A stretch of DNA of 24,196 nucleotides from Agrobacterium fabrum. GTDB lineage: Bacteria > Pseudomonadota > Alphaproteobacteria > Rhizobiales > Rhizobiaceae. Positions 7,726 through 17,697 of the stretch are shown in pieces. A program made the translations under genes and the position numbers. The number at the start of each line of letters is the position of its first letter. Position 1 is the stretch's first letter. The notes below the pieces were generated by a model. That model was not told the origin of the DNA, did no database searches, and saw only the letters and a list, made by a program, of their open reading frames with translations. The stretch lies in contig QFOL01000026.1 of NCBI GenBank assembly GCA_003241215.1, positions 1 to 24,196 of the forward strand, given 5' to 3'.

Positions 7726-8739
7726 TCAGGCAGGGCCGACGGATTCCCGCAGGATCAGCTCCACCGGCCACAGTTCCTGAACCTCGCTCATGGGCCGGCC
7801 GCCGATGATCTGCAAAAGCAGGTCCGTCACCCGCATGCCCGCCATGCGCATGGGCGAACGGGTGGTGGAAAGCGGCGGCATCATGCTTCCCGGCGTGAGA
7901 TAGGGAAACACGTCATCATGGGCGATAACGGAGACATCCCTGCCGATCGTCAGCCCCATCTGCGTGGCGGCGCGATAAACGCCCTGCGCCGTCATCATCG
8001 CACCCGCGACAAAGGCGGTCGGGCGCGGCGTCTGTTCCAGCAGCGAGCGCGCGAAACGAAAGGCCGTCTCCTCGCTGAAATGCTCATTCATCATGAAACG
8101 CGGATCGGGCGTAATGCCGTGGGTCGCCAGCGCCTCGCGAAAACCCTGTTCACGATCCTGCACGAAAGTGCGCCCGACAGGACCGTTGATAAGGGCGATG
8201 CGCCGATGGCCGCGCTCCAGAAAATGGATCGTCGGGCGATAGGTGACGTCATGATTGTCGATATCGAGCCAGGCATGTTCGAAAGGCGTCTTCGAACGGC
8301 CATGCACGATGAAAGGCACACCCAGCCGGTTGAGCAGCGCGATACGCTCATCCTCCGGCCGCGGCGAATGCACGATGATGCCATCCACCCGGCCGCTTGC
8401 CGCGAGCCGGCTAAAAATCGCCAGCTCCTCGTCAAGATCATTGTCGACGGTGACGCTGACGAGAATATCGGTCTCTTCCCCTTCGAGCCGCGTCGCCATG
8501 CCGCCCATGAATTCCGAGAAGAAATGCCCGCCGCCCGAACGCCCCATGACAACGCCGATGGCGCCTGCCCTACCGGTCGCCAGCCTGACGGCATTGGCAT
8601 TCGGCCGGTAGCCATATTTCAGCGCAGCCTCCATCACCCGCCGGCGCGTTTCCTCGCGCACCTCGGGGTAGCCGCCCAGCGCCCGGCTGACGGTGGTGGG
8701 CGAGAGCCCGACTTTCTCTGCGAATTCCTTGAGCTTCAT
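7726..8739 (-). CDS. thuR: LacI-family repressor, ThuR
   Basis: This 337-residue transcription factor has an N-terminal helix-turn-helix (MKLKEFAEKVGLSPTTVSRA, residues 1-20, continuing to about 46) and a hinge near YGYRPNANAVRLATG. The sugar-binding effector domain (periplasmic-binding-protein fold) runs from about residue 60 to the end. It is divergent from thuEFGKAB across 269 bp, the arrangement described for thuR in Sinorhizobium and Agrobacterium, where it is thought to control the operon in response to trehalose-type sugars. The ATG at 8739-8737 has only a weak ribosome site (GG about 9 bases upstream). A 24-bp operator-like palindrome 58 bases upstream of the start suggests autoregulation. 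Family is certain; the gene name rests on context. Confidence 0.92.
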   Translation of the reverse strand: MKLKEFAEKVGLSPTTVSRALGGYPEVREETRRRVMEAALKYGYRPNANAVRLATGRAGAIGVVMGRSGGGHFFSEFMGGMATRLEGEETDILVSVTVDNDLDEELAIFSRLAASGRVDGIIVHSPRPEDERIALLNRLGVPFIVHGRSKTPFEHAWLDIDNHDVTYRPTIHFLERGHRRIALINGPVGRTFVQDREQGFREALATHGITPDPRFMMNEHFSEETAFRFARSLLEQTPRPTAFVAGAMMTAQGVYRAATQMGLTIGRDVSVIAHDDVFPYLTPGSMMPPLSTTRSPMRMAGMRVTDLLLQIIGGRPMSEVQELWPVELILRESVGPA

Positions 8740-8796
8740 AATTTTTTGCCAATTTGCCCCTGCATGCGTCGCCGCCGCGGATTTTTCAAGCCGACA

Positions 8797-8820
8797 AAAA
8801 TTGAAAACGATTTCAATTTT
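8797..8820. promoter_or_regulatory. Operator-like palindrome O1 between thuR and thuE
   Basis: The core TTGAAAACGATTTCAA (8801-8816) has a CG centre as in LacI-family operators, and AAAA/TTTT flanks extend it to 24 bp with a single mismatched pair. Its right half (8808-8820) matches the right half of O2 (8960-8972) at 12 of 13 positions. It is the likely ThuR site nearest thuR. Confidence 0.75.
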
Positions 8821-8915
8821 CCTCCACCTGAAACCTTACAGTTGATTATTCCCAAAGGCAAACGCCGAAAAATTGCAGGCAAAAACAGCCGATTTCCGGG
8901 AGATTAGAAAGAGTA

Positions 8916-8921
8916 TTGACA
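8916..8921 (+). promoter_or_regulatory. Possible -35 element of the thu operon
   Basis: A perfect TTGACA is present, but the expected -10 position (8939-8944, GAGCCT) is poor. If it is used, transcription would begin close to or inside O2 (8953-8968), consistent with repression there. The frame of thuE is open through this region, but the strong ribosome site further on shows it is leader. Confidence 0.4.
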
Positions 8922-8952
8922 GATTGCTCGGCTTTTGAGAGCCTCGCGTCAG

Positions 8953-8972
8953 TCAAAAGCGCTTTCAATTTT
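8953..8972. promoter_or_regulatory. Operator-like palindrome O2 upstream of thuE
   Basis: A perfect 10-bp palindrome AAAGCGCTTT (8956-8965) with a CG centre is flanked by TCA and CAA. The segment 8960-8972 repeats the right half of O1 at 12 of 13 positions. The centres of O1 and O2 are 152 bp apart, so one repressor tetramer could in principle bridge them. Confidence 0.7.
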
Positions 8973-9008
8973 GAGGACAATCGGAAGCGTCAACGGAGGA
9001 GTTTGACA

Positions 9009-10274
9009 ATGAATATTTCCATGAAGACTTTGTTCCTGTGCGGGACCGTGTTTTCCGCCGCCGTTTCGGCTCAGGCGGCCGAGCTTTCCATCGCCGCCAA
9101 TTCGACCGGCAAGAACGTCGCGTTCTTCCGCGAACGGATCGCCGCCTTCGAGAAAGAGACCGGTCACAAGGTCAATCTCGTCACCATGCCGTCATCGTCC
9201 AGCGAACAGTTCAGCCAGTACCGGCTGTGGCTTGCCGCCGGCAACAAGGATGTCGACGTCTACCAAACGGACGTGATCTGGGCGCCGCAGCTGGCCGACC
9301 AGTTCGTGGATCTGACCGCAGCGACAAAGGATGTCATCGGCGATCATTTCCCTTCCATCGTCGCCTCGCAGACGGTCGACGGCAAGCTCGTCGCCATGCC
9401 GATGTTCACCGATGCGCCGGCGCTTTTTTATCGCAAGGATCTTCTGGAAAAATACGGCAAGCAGCCGCCGAAGACCTGGAAGGAACTGAGCGACACCGCC
9501 AAGGAAATCCAGGACAAGGAGCGCGAGGCTGGCCAGAAGGACCTCTGGGGCTTCGTTTTTCAGGGCAGCGCCTATGAGGGCCTGACCTGCAACGCGCTGG
9601 AATGGATCGCTTCCGCCGGCGGCGGCCATATTGTCGAGACCAACGGCGAGATCTCCGTCAACAATGAGAAGGCCGCAGCCGCCATCGAAACCGCCAAGGG
9701 CTGGGTCGGCACCATCGCGCCGCAGGGCGTACTCGCTTATAAGGAAGAAGAGGCGCGCGGCGTCTGGCAGACCGGCAATTCCGTCTTCATGCGCAACTGG
9801 CCCTATGCCTATGCACTGGGTAATGGCGACGACAGCGCCATCAAGGGCAAGTTCGGCGTCACCCCGCTGCCGGCAGGTGCGGAAGGCGAAGCCCCTGCCT
9901 CGACACTCGGCGGCTGGAACCTCGCCGTTTCGAAATATTCCGACGATCAGGAAGCAGCCATTCAGCTGGTGAAATTCCTGGCGTCGAAAGACACCCAGAA
10001 GATGCGCGCGATCCAGCTTTCCAACATGCCGACGATCGCTTCGCTTTACGACGACAAGGATGTCGCGACCGCGCAGCCCTTCATGCCGACATGGAAGCCG
10101 ATCTTCCAGACCGCAGTTCCGCGTCCTTCCGCCTCGGCGAAGGTGAAATATAACGAGGTTTCGGCGAAGTTCTGGGGCGCCGTGCACAACACGCTCTCCG
10201 GCAACGGCACAGCAGCGGAAAATCTCGAACTTCTCGAGGTTGAACTGACCGATCTCAAAGGCAACGGCTGGTAA
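9009..10274 (+). CDS. thuE: Periplasmic sugar-binding protein of the trehalose ABC transporter, ThuE
   Basis: This is a 421-residue extracellular solute-binding protein (family 1) that delivers trehalose and related disaccharides to ThuF-ThuG. The signal peptide is residues 1-23 (ending VSAQA, cut before AELS). The mature protein has the family-typical KVNLVTMPSSSSEQFSQYRL and the ligand-cleft segment MPMFTDAPALFYRKDLLEKYG. ATG at 9009 was chosen because GGAGGA (8995-9000) is 8 bases upstream and the signal peptide follows directly; the longer open frame from 8916 would have no export signal at its start. Studies of rhizobial thu genes report uptake of trehalose, maltitol and sucrose isomers; which sugars this protein binds is not visible. 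It is first of six genes. Confidence 0.95.
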   Translation: MNISMKTLFLCGTVFSAAVSAQAAELSIAANSTGKNVAFFRERIAAFEKETGHKVNLVTMPSSSSEQFSQYRLWLAAGNKDVDVYQTDVIWAPQLADQFVDLTAATKDVIGDHFPSIVASQTVDGKLVAMPMFTDAPALFYRKDLLEKYGKQPPKTWKELSDTAKEIQDKEREAGQKDLWGFVFQGSAYEGLTCNALEWIASAGGGHIVETNGEISVNNEKAAAAIETAKGWVGTIAPQGVLAYKEEEARGVWQTGNSVFMRNWPYAYALGNGDDSAIKGKFGVTPLPAGAEGEAPASTLGGWNLAVSKYSDDQEAAIQLVKFLASKDTQKMRAIQLSNMPTIASLYDDKDVATAQPFMPTWKPIFQTAVPRPSASAKVKYNEVSAKFWGAVHNTLSGNGTAAENLELLEVELTDLKGNGW

Positions 10275-10338
10275 TCCGGCCCGCGCGGGAGGCGGTCTTG
10301 ACTGATCGTCTCCCGCGCCCCAACCGCGAGATATCCCC

Positions 10339-11309
10339 ATGAACGATATTGCCCTTCAAAGACCGGTCGCGGCAGCCGGCACCGGCTCTGACCTGCAGTC
10401 GGAACGTCTGAAATCCGCCTGGCTGTTTCTTGCCCCCACATTTCTGGTGCTGGCGCTGGTGGCCGGCTGGCCGCTGGTGCGCACCGTCTGGTTCAGCCTC
10501 ACCGACGCTTCGCTCACCAATCTCGAGGGTGCGCAGTTTGTCGGCCTCAAGAACTACCTCACCTGGATCACGCTCAGCAGCGGCCGCACCATCTATCGCG
10601 GCCTGCTTGCCGATCCCGCATGGTGGGGCGCGGTTCTCAACACGCTCAAATTCACCATCCTTTCCGTCAGCTTCGAAACCGTGCTCGGCCTCATCGTCGC
10701 GCTGGTGCTGAATGCCGAGTTTAGGGGACGCGGCCTCGTGCGCGCTGCAATCCTCGTGCCCTGGGCCATTCCCACCATTGTCTCGGCGCAGATGTGGGCG
10801 TGGATGCTGAACGACCAGTTCGGCATATTGAACGACCTCTTCCTCAATCTCGGGCTGATCTCCAGCAAGATCGCCTGGACGGCCAATCCCGAGACTGCGA
10901 TGATCGCCGTGCTGATCGTCGATATCTGGAAGACCACGCCTTTCATGGCGCTGCTCATTCTCGCCGGCCTGCAAATGGTGCCGAAGGACATGTATGAGGC
11001 GGCAAAGGTGGATGGCATTCATCCCGTCAAGGTATTCTTCCGCGTCACGTTGCCGATGATCCGCCCGGCCCTCATGGTCGCCGTCATCTTCCGCATGCTG
11101 GATGCAATGCGCGTTTTCGACCTCATCTATATCCTGACGCCCAACAACGCCCAGACCCGCACCATGTCGGTGCTGGCGCGCGAGAATCTGTTCGATTTCG
11201 ACAAGTTCTCCTACGGCGCCGCCGCCTCCACCATGCTGTTCCTCATCATCGCCTCGATCACCGTGATTTACATGTGGCTCGGGCGCGTCAACACCGATGG
11301 AGCCGCGCG

Positions 11310-11313
<4 letters not shown>
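10339..11313 (+). CDS. thuF: Trehalose ABC transporter permease, ThuF
   Basis: This 324-residue inner-membrane subunit is of the MalF type without the long periplasmic loop. The N-terminal 30 residues are cytoplasmic, followed by about six membrane segments starting at SAWLFLAPTFLVLALVAGW. The EAA loop that contacts the ATPase reads EAAKVDGIHPVKVFFRVTLP. The gene is 64 bp after thuE. Its TGA (11311-11313) overlaps the thuG ATG (11310-11312) as ATGA, so the two permeases are translated in step. The ribosome site is weak (GCGAG about 9 bases before ATG). Confidence 0.95.
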
Positions 11314-12143
<830 letters not shown>

Positions 12144-12153
12144 GAGAAACATC

Positions 12154-13182
<1,029 letters not shown>

Positions 13183-13239
13183 ACATTCAACTTTCGCCGG
13201 GCTCACCCAAGGTCCCGGCTTTCACCGAGGAGCATGACA

Positions 13240-14025
13240 ATGACCATCAACACCGTTGTATGGGGCGAAAATATCCACGAACACATCAATGAGACGGTGC
13301 GTTCGATCTATCCAAACGGCATGCATAACACCATCGCCGACGCGCTGAACCAGAACCCAGAGATCAACGCCACCACCGCCACGCTGCAGGAGCCGGAACA
13401 TGGCCTCTCGCAGGAGCGCCTCGACAAGACCGATGTGCTGGTCTGGTGGGGCCACAAGGACCATGGCGCGGTGCAGGACGAGATCGTCGAGCGCGTTGCA
13501 AAACGCGTCTGGGAAGGCATGGGCCTCATCGTCCTGCATTCCGGCCATTTCTCCAAGCTGTTCAAGCGCCTGATGGGCACGCCCTGCGCGCTGAAATGGC
13601 GTGAGGCGGGTGAACGCGAGCGCCTGTGGACCATCAATCCGCGCCACCCGATCGCCGCCGGCCTGCCTGAGCATTTCGAGCTGGAAAACGAGGAAATGTA
13701 TGGCGAGCAGTTCTCCGTGCCGGAGCCGCTGGAAACCGTGTTCATCTCCTGGTTCCAGGGCGGCGAAGTCTTCCGTTCCGGTCTCACCTGGCGTCGTGGT
13801 GCGGGCAATATCTTCTATTTCCGTCCCGGCCACGAAACCTATCCGACCTATCACGACGCCAATGTCCAGAAGGTCATCAGCAACTCGGTGAAATGGGCCT
13901 ATAATCCCGTTGGCGCACTGAAGAGCATTCATGACGCCCCCAATGTTCCCGTCGACAAGGCTCTGGAGCCAATCGAGGAACGCGGCCCCAAGCTGCACAA
14001 GGCAGGCGAAGCAGGTTACAGGTAA
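13240..14025 (+). CDS. thuA: ThuA, enzyme of the 3-keto-disaccharide pathway
   Basis: This 261-residue cytosolic protein belongs to the ThuA family, which has a glutamine-amidotransferase-like fold. It contains [26 protein letters not shown] and the strongly conserved [14 protein letters not shown]. In rhizobia ThuA acts with ThuB on trehalose-type sugars after oxidation to 3-keto derivatives; the exact chemical step of ThuA is less settled than that of ThuB. The frame also has an ATG at 13234, but GAGGAG (13227-13232) is too close to it; the ATG at 13240 is 7 bases away and gives the usual [11 protein letters not shown] opening. It lies 57 bp after thuK and 6 bp before thuB. Confidence 0.95.
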   Translation: MTINTVVWGENIHEHINETVRSIYPNGMHNTIADALNQNPEINATTATLQEPEHGLSQERLDKTDVLVWWGHKDHGAVQDEIVERVAKRVWEGMGLIVLHSGHFSKLFKRLMGTPCALKWREAGERERLWTINPRHPIAAGLPEHFELENEEMYGEQFSVPEPLETVFISWFQGGEVFRSGLTWRRGAGNIFYFRPGHETYPTYHDANVQKVISNSVKWAYNPVGALKSIHDAPNVPVDKALEPIEERGPKLHKAGEAGYR

Positions 14026-14031
14026 ACAGCC

Positions 14032-15081
14032 ATGAGACTTCTCATTCTCGGAACCGGCGGCATGGCCAACCATCATGCCACACATTTTTCGGAAATCCCC
14101 GGCGTCGAACTGGTCGCGGCGGTGGATGTGGACGATGTGGTGGTGCGTGGCTTTGCGCTCCGCCACAACATCCCGCTCTCCTTCACCTCGCTGGATGACG
14201 CCATTGCCTGGGGTGAATTCGATGCGGCGGCCAATGTCACGCCGGATGCGATCCACCACCCCACCAGCCTGAAGCTGCTGGCGGCCGGCAAACATGTCTT
14301 CTGCGAAAAACCGCTGGCGGAAAACTACGCCAAGGCCGCCGAAATGGCCGATGCGGCGGAAAAATCCGGCCTCGTCGCCATGGTCAACCTCACCTATCGC
14401 AATGTCGCCCCCTTGCAGGCGGCGCGCGAGATGGTGCTTTCAGGCGAGATCGGTAAGGTGCGGCATCTCGAAGCCTCCTATCTCCAGAGCTGGCTCGTTT
14501 CCAAGGCCTGGGGCGACTGGATGACGGAGAGCAAATGGCTGTGGCGGCTTTCCACCAAGCATGGCTCCAACGGCGTGCTTGGCGATGTCGGCATCCACAT
14601 TCTCGACTTCGCCTCCTATGGCGCGGGCAGCGATGTGGAGCGCATCTTCACGCGGCTGAAGACCTTCGACAAATATGAAGGCAACAAGATTGGCGTCTAC
14701 GACCTCGACGCCAATGACAGCTTCACCATGACCGCCGAACTGGAAAACGGCGCCATGGGCGTCATCCATGCCAGCCGCTGGGCGACGGGTCACCTCAACG
14801 AGCTCCGCCTGCGCATCCATGGCGACAAGGGCGCGCTGGAAGTGATCCACACGCCCGACTATTCCAGCCTGCGCGCCTGCATCGGCGAGGATGTGGAAAA
14901 GGCGATCTGGAAGACAATCGATGTCGACCCCGTGCCGACGAATTACGAAAAATTCGCGAAGGCCGTCATGGAAGGCGGCCCCGCCGATCCGGATTTCCGT
15001 CATGCGGCTAATCTGCAGAAAGTGCTCGATCTGTCGATCATCGCCGACCGCGAAAGACGCGAGCTGGCCGTTTCGGCTTGA
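14032..15081 (+). CDS. thuB: ThuB, Gfo/Idh/MocA-family disaccharide 3-dehydrogenase
   Basis: This is a 349-residue NAD(P)-dependent oxidoreductase. An N-terminal Rossmann domain opens with LLILGTGGMANHHATHF, the EKP motif is at Glu92-Lys93-Pro94 (Lys93 the likely catalytic base), and a C-terminal alpha/beta substrate domain contains the GDVGIHILD segment. In Agrobacterium and Sinorhizobium, ThuA and ThuB are needed to assimilate trehalose, maltitol and sucrose isomers through 3-keto forms. The ATG is 6 bp after the thuA stop, with AGG in the last thuA codons as ribosome site. It is the last gene of the operon; the hairpin at 15113-15150 follows. Confidence 0.95.
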   Translation: MRLLILGTGGMANHHATHFSEIPGVELVAAVDVDDVVVRGFALRHNIPLSFTSLDDAIAWGEFDAAANVTPDAIHHPTSLKLLAAGKHVFCEKPLAENYAKAAEMADAAEKSGLVAMVNLTYRNVAPLQAAREMVLSGEIGKVRHLEASYLQSWLVSKAWGDWMTESKWLWRLSTKHGSNGVLGDVGIHILDFASYGAGSDVERIFTRLKTFDKYEGNKIGVYDLDANDSFTMTAELENGAMGVIHASRWATGHLNELRLRIHGDKGALEVIHTPDYSSLRACIGEDVEKAIWKTIDVDPVPTNYEKFAKAVMEGGPADPDFRHAANLQKVLDLSIIADRERRELAVSA

Positions 15082-15112
15082 TTTGCACAAGAGCGGCGGC
15101 GCAAGCCGTTGC

Positions 15113-15150
15113 TTGGGAGGAGTGGTGTTCCTCCACATCGCTCCTCCCAA
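15113..15150 (+). terminator. Hairpin downstream of thuB
   Basis: Perfect 10-base arms TTGGGAGGAG (15113-15122) and CTCCTCCCAA (15141-15150) enclose an inner GTGG/CCAC pairing. There is no T-tract, so it may stabilise the 3' end or act with the palindromic element just after it rather than as a classical terminator. Confidence 0.5.
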
Positions 15151-15155
15151 TCGAC

Positions 15156-15183
15156 GTCATCCTCGGGCTTGACCCGAGGATCC
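15156..15183. repeat. Palindromic intergenic element C (rhizobial type)
   Basis: ATCCTCGGG (15159-15167) and CCCGAGGAT (15173-15181) form a 9-bp stem with a CTTGA loop, preceded by GTC and followed by CC. I recognise this wording as a very common intergenic palindrome in rhizobial and related genomes (recall, not search). It lies between convergent thuB and queE. Confidence 0.75.
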
Positions 15184-15248
15184 ATATCCTTCAACGGCGC
15201 GTGAATCCTCGCCTCAAGGGGGGTGACGGCGAAATGTGTGCCAATCCG

Positions 15249-15258
15249 CCCCCCCCCC
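15249..15258. repeat. C10 homopolymer directly after the queE stop codon
   Basis: Ten C on the plus strand (ten G on the transcribed strand) touch the queE TGA at 15261-15259. Being outside the reading frame, length changes would not alter QueE. It is a possible site of slippage or sequencing error. Confidence 0.85.
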
Positions 15259-16014
15259 TCAAACCCCGCGCTTATTCCCCCACAAAAGCACATGCAGCTG
15301 TGGCAGCACCCGGGCAGAAAACCAGCGATCTTCGCTGACCTTCTCCACCAGCCACAACATCCGGTCCATCACCCCGTCGATATCCACACGCGCATCGTCA
15401 TCATCGGGCGGCGGCGGGGTATGGTTGCCGGGCTGGAGATAGACGGGCAGATGCGGGAAACGCGCGGATGCCGCCTTGGCATAGGCATAATCCGCATCGT
15501 CGAACACTACGATCTTCAGCGCCACCTGCGGTCCGTCGCCGGCGGCGGCAAGACAGTCTTCGAAGGCCTGCCAGTCCGTTTCCATGCCGCTTGACGGCGG
15601 TTTGGGGCTCAGCACCAGATGGTCGAGACCGGCAAACCAGTCTTTCGCGATGCTGCCCTGCGTTTCCAGCGCGAAACGATACCCCTCGCCCTGCCCCTTC
15701 GCGATCAGGGCCCCGAGCGGTTGAATGGCCGGGTTGCCGCCTGAAAGCGAGACCGTCAGCGGCACGCCGCCGGAAAGCCGTCGCACCTCCTGCCAGATCG
15801 CCTCGACCGGCATCGGCTTCCATGTGTCGCGGTACTCGCTGTCAACGGCATGCAGCGTATCGCACCAGGAGCAGCGGTAATCGCAGCCGCCGGTACGCAC
15901 GAAAACGGTTGGCAGACCGATCAGCACGCCTTCGCCCTGAATAGTCGGACCGAAGATTTCGCTGATGCGGATCGTGGTTTCCTTCGCTGCAATCTTGTGT
16001 GCAGCCGCCGTCAT
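15259..16014 (-). CDS. queE: 7-carboxy-7-deazaguanine synthase, QueE
   Basis: This 251-residue radical-SAM enzyme converts 6-carboxy-tetrahydropterin to 7-carboxy-7-deazaguanine in queuosine synthesis. The iron-sulfur motif is Cys44-x3-Cys48-x2-Cys51 ([11 protein letters not shown]), preceded by the family-typical FGPTIQGEG, and the end LLWGNKRGV fits the family. The frame is open 34 codons further upstream, but those overlap queD and are not family-like. ATG at 16014-16012 is preferred because it overlaps the queD stop in an ATGA arrangement. It is the last of three queuosine genes. Confidence 0.96.
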   Translation of the reverse strand: MTAAAHKIAAKETTIRISEIFGPTIQGEGVLIGLPTVFVRTGGCDYRCSWCDTLHAVDSEYRDTWKPMPVEAIWQEVRRLSGGVPLTVSLSGGNPAIQPLGALIAKGQGEGYRFALETQGSIAKDWFAGLDHLVLSPKPPSSGMETDWQAFEDCLAAAGDGPQVALKIVVFDDADYAYAKAASARFPHLPVYLQPGNHTPPPPDDDDARVDIDGVMDRMLWLVEKVSEDRWFSARVLPQLHVLLWGNKRGV

Positions 16015-16367
16015 GGCCGGTATTCCGCCCAGGTCTTGGCGGTTTCGCTGACCCGCACGGCGCTGGTTTCCGGCAGGCGATCCTTGCACCAGTCGTAAAA
16101 ATGCTTCGCCAGACATTCCGCCGTCACTCGGTCATGGCCAAGAACGTCGTTCAAATGGCGATGGTCGAAATGATCGTCGATATAGCGCTTCAGCGGCGCA
16201 AGCTCGTGATAGTCGCGCACGAAACCATGCTCGTTCAGCGCTTCGCCCGTCAGTTCGACCTCAACAATGTAATTATGGCCGTGCAGACGGTTGCACTGGT
16301 GATCCGACGGCAGGCTTTTCAGCTGGTGCGAGGCGGAAAAGTGAAATTCCTTGGTGATACGGAACAT
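16011..16367 (-). CDS. queD: 6-carboxy-tetrahydropterin synthase, QueD
   Basis: This 118-residue enzyme of the PTPS family turns 7,8-dihydroneopterin triphosphate into 6-carboxy-tetrahydropterin. The zinc ligands are His14 (FSASHQL) and His29, His31 (LHGHNY), and Cys25 is the catalytic cysteine position; spacing matches the E. coli enzyme shifted by two. The HRHLND segment is also conserved. ATG at 16367-16365 shares one base with the queC stop (TGATG), and its own stop overlaps queE by four bases. Confidence 0.96.
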   Translation of the reverse strand: MFRITKEFHFSASHQLKSLPSDHQCNRLHGHNYIVEVELTGEALNEHGFVRDYHELAPLKRYIDDHFDHRHLNDVLGHDRVTAECLAKHFYDWCKDRLPETSAVRVSETAKTWAEYRP

Positions 16368-17077
16368 CAGCGCACCTCCTGCGCCGCATAGGCATGGGTG
16401 GCCGCCACCCAGAAATCCGGGTCCTCATAGTCGGTCGGGTCGGTGACACCGGCCAGATGAAAGGCCTCGCGCCTTTCGACGCAGGTGCCGCAGCGGCCGC
16501 AGTGGTGCAAGCCGCCCTTGTAACAGGACCATGTTTCGCCAAACGGCGTGCCGTATTTCACACCGTCGGTCACGATCGCCGCCTTGGAAACGGTGACATA
16601 GGGAGCAAAGAGCTTGACGTTCGCATAACCTTCAAGCGCATGCGCCTGCATGGCGTTGAAGCTTTCGATGAAGCCCGGCCGGCAATCGGGGTAGATGAAG
16701 TGATCGCCGCCATGCACGGCAATCGCCACGGCATCCGCCTGCTGTGCAGCAGCCAGCCCGAAAGCGATGGTAAGCATGATGGCGTTGCGGTTCGGCACCA
16801 CGGTGGAGCGCATTGTCTCCTCCGCATAATGTCCGTCCGGCACCGCAATGTCGTCAGTCAGCGCCGAACCGGTGAGATGGGCGCCGATGGTTCTGATATC
16901 GATGACATGATGCGGCACGCCGAGCCGTTTGGCGCAATCGGCCGCGAAATCCAGCTCCTTCTTGTGGCGCTGGCCATAATCGAAGGAGACGAGAGCGAGA
17001 AGTTCGTGTTCCGCCGCGATTTTATGCGCAAGCGAAACGGAGTCCAATCCGCCGGAGCAGATGACGATGGTTTTCAT
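16367..17077 (-). CDS. queC: 7-cyano-7-deazaguanine synthase, QueC
   Basis: This 236-residue ATP-dependent ligase converts 7-carboxy-7-deazaguanine to preQ0. The PP-loop is SGGLDS (8-13), and the zinc site is Cys185-x7-Cys193-x2-Cys196-x2-Cys199 (CYKGGLHHCGRCGTC). NRNAIM and HGGDHFIYPDCRPGF match the family. ATG at 17077-17075 lies about 9 bases after AAGGGA. It is the first gene of queC-queD-queE, whose three genes overlap at their ends. A possible promoter on the minus strand (TTCACA 17160-17155, TTTAAA 17139-17134, spacing only 15) would put the start just upstream of the pseudoknot candidate in the leader. Confidence 0.96.
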   Translation of the reverse strand: MKTIVICSGGLDSVSLAHKIAAEHELLALVSFDYGQRHKKELDFAADCAKRLGVPHHVIDIRTIGAHLTGSALTDDIAVPDGHYAEETMRSTVVPNRNAIMLTIAFGLAAAQQADAVAIAVHGGDHFIYPDCRPGFIESFNAMQAHALEGYANVKLFAPYVTVSKAAIVTDGVKYGTPFGETWSCYKGGLHHCGRCGTCVERREAFHLAGVTDPTDYEDPDFWVAATHAYAAQEVR

Positions 17078-17082
17078 AATTT

Positions 17083-17120
17083 GGGATCCCTTGTTTTGAC
17101 CGGGTGGGCTGCGACCGGAT
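17083..17120 (-). promoter_or_regulatory. Candidate preQ1-I-like pseudoknot in the queC leader
   Basis: On the minus strand CCGG (17118-17115) can pair with CCGG (17103-17100) around an 11-base loop containing GCAGCCCAC. The downstream tail TCAAAACAAGGGA is A-rich and ends in the queC ribosome site, whose GGG (17090-17088) can pair back with CCC in the loop (17108-17106). This is the size and layout of a class I preQ1 riboswitch acting on translation, and queC is a typical target. However, the stem is only 4 bp and the usual CUA pairing is absent, so this is a hypothesis. Confidence 0.3.
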
Positions 17121-17302
17121 TACGGGGAGCGGCTTTAAACCAAACCGACGGACTTGTGAAGGGCCTTGCGAAATTCGCGGAAAATCGGCGCGATCATGAA
17201 ATCGCCCCGCGGCAGCAACAAGACGATACAAACGGGACATATGCCGGAAACCGGCAGGGCCTAGAACGGTGCGGAATTTACTGCTCTTGAAGGGTCTTGC
17301 CA

Positions 17303-17440
17303 ATGGTGGCGGCTGATACATTTCTGTTTTCGCTGAGCAACCTCAGCTCTCTCGGCGCCGGCCTGCTGATGGCGATGGCGGCCATGCTTTATGTCACGCT
17401 CACCATTCGCGGGCTGATTTCCGTTATTCGCCATGGATAG
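17303..17440 (+). CDS. Very small predicted membrane protein (45 aa), first of a pair
   Basis: ATG at 17303 follows GAAGGG (17289-17294) by 8 bases. The 45 codons give MVAADTFLFSLSNLSSLG, then a hydrophobic helix at about 17-42 rich in Leu, Ala and Met, ending RGLISVIRHG. The positive C-terminus suggests that end is cytoplasmic. I do not recognise a family. The frame ends in TAG (17438-17440), overlapping the start of the next small frame by 8 bases. A ribosome site, an overlapping partner and a downstream terminator together make it a likely real gene. It is divergent from queC across 225 bp. Confidence 0.68.
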   Translation: MVAADTFLFSLSNLSSLGAGLLMAMAAMLYVTLTIRGLISVIRHG

Positions 17441-17603
17441 GGCTCTCGGCGCGAAGCGCCAACGGTTCAGGCGCAATCTCACCACAGCGCTCGTTGTCGC
17501 TTCGGTGGCCGCCGTCGCGGCGGTTGGCATAGCCCCGTTCGTGTTCCTGATATGGATGGTCAGAACCGTTGCGCGCTGGCTCGGCTTTTTTATCGGCCTC
17601 TAG
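17433..17603 (+). CDS. Very small predicted membrane protein (56 aa), second of a pair
   Basis: ATG at 17433 lies within the last codons of the preceding frame (8-base overlap, different frame), so translation is probably coupled; no separate ribosome site is evident. The N-terminus is strongly basic (AKRQRFRRN). A hydrophobic segment follows at about 17-43 (LTTALVVASVAAVAAVGIAP and beyond), then MVRTVARW, with a second short hydrophobic end WLGFFIGL. The positive N-terminus suggests that side is cytoplasmic. I do not recognise the family. A strong terminator begins 51 bases after the TAG (17601-17603). Confidence 0.66.
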   Translation: MDRALGAKRQRFRRNLTTALVVASVAAVAAVGIAPFVFLIWMVRTVARWLGFFIGL

Positions 17604-17653
17604 GGAGCTGCCTTGAATACGCGACGCTCGCCCCGACGGGCTGAGTGGGAAAG

Positions 17654-17686
17654 GCCCGGCGGACTGGCAGTACGCCGGGCTTTTTT
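17654..17686 (+). terminator. Rho-independent terminator after the small membrane-protein pair
   Basis: The 8-bp stem GCCCGGCG (17654-17661) / CGCCGGGC (17673-17680) has an 11-base loop and six T (17681-17686). It supports a plus-strand transcript ending here, hence the reality of the small genes. It also lies beyond the end of the minus-strand operon, where its U-tract would be weak. Confidence 0.88.
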
Positions 17687-17697
17687 ATGCAACAGGT

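Noticed and set aside
9192..10340. A 382-codon minus-strand frame opposite thuE.
   Set aside because: It covers a certain binding-protein gene and has the arginine/glycine-rich composition of an antisense shadow.
13222..14295. A 357-codon minus-strand frame opposite thuA and the start of thuB.
   Set aside because: ThuA and ThuB are well supported by family motifs and ribosome sites; the antisense product is not protein-like.
15249..15258. C10 tract as a phase-variation switch.
   Set aside because: It is outside coding sequence, after the queE stop, and no promoter spacing depends on it; sequencing error is as likely.
17242..17256. TGCCGG-AAA-CCGGCA hairpin between queC and the small membrane genes as a terminator.
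   Set aside because: No T-tract on either strand and no gene ends there; it may be a leader hairpin.
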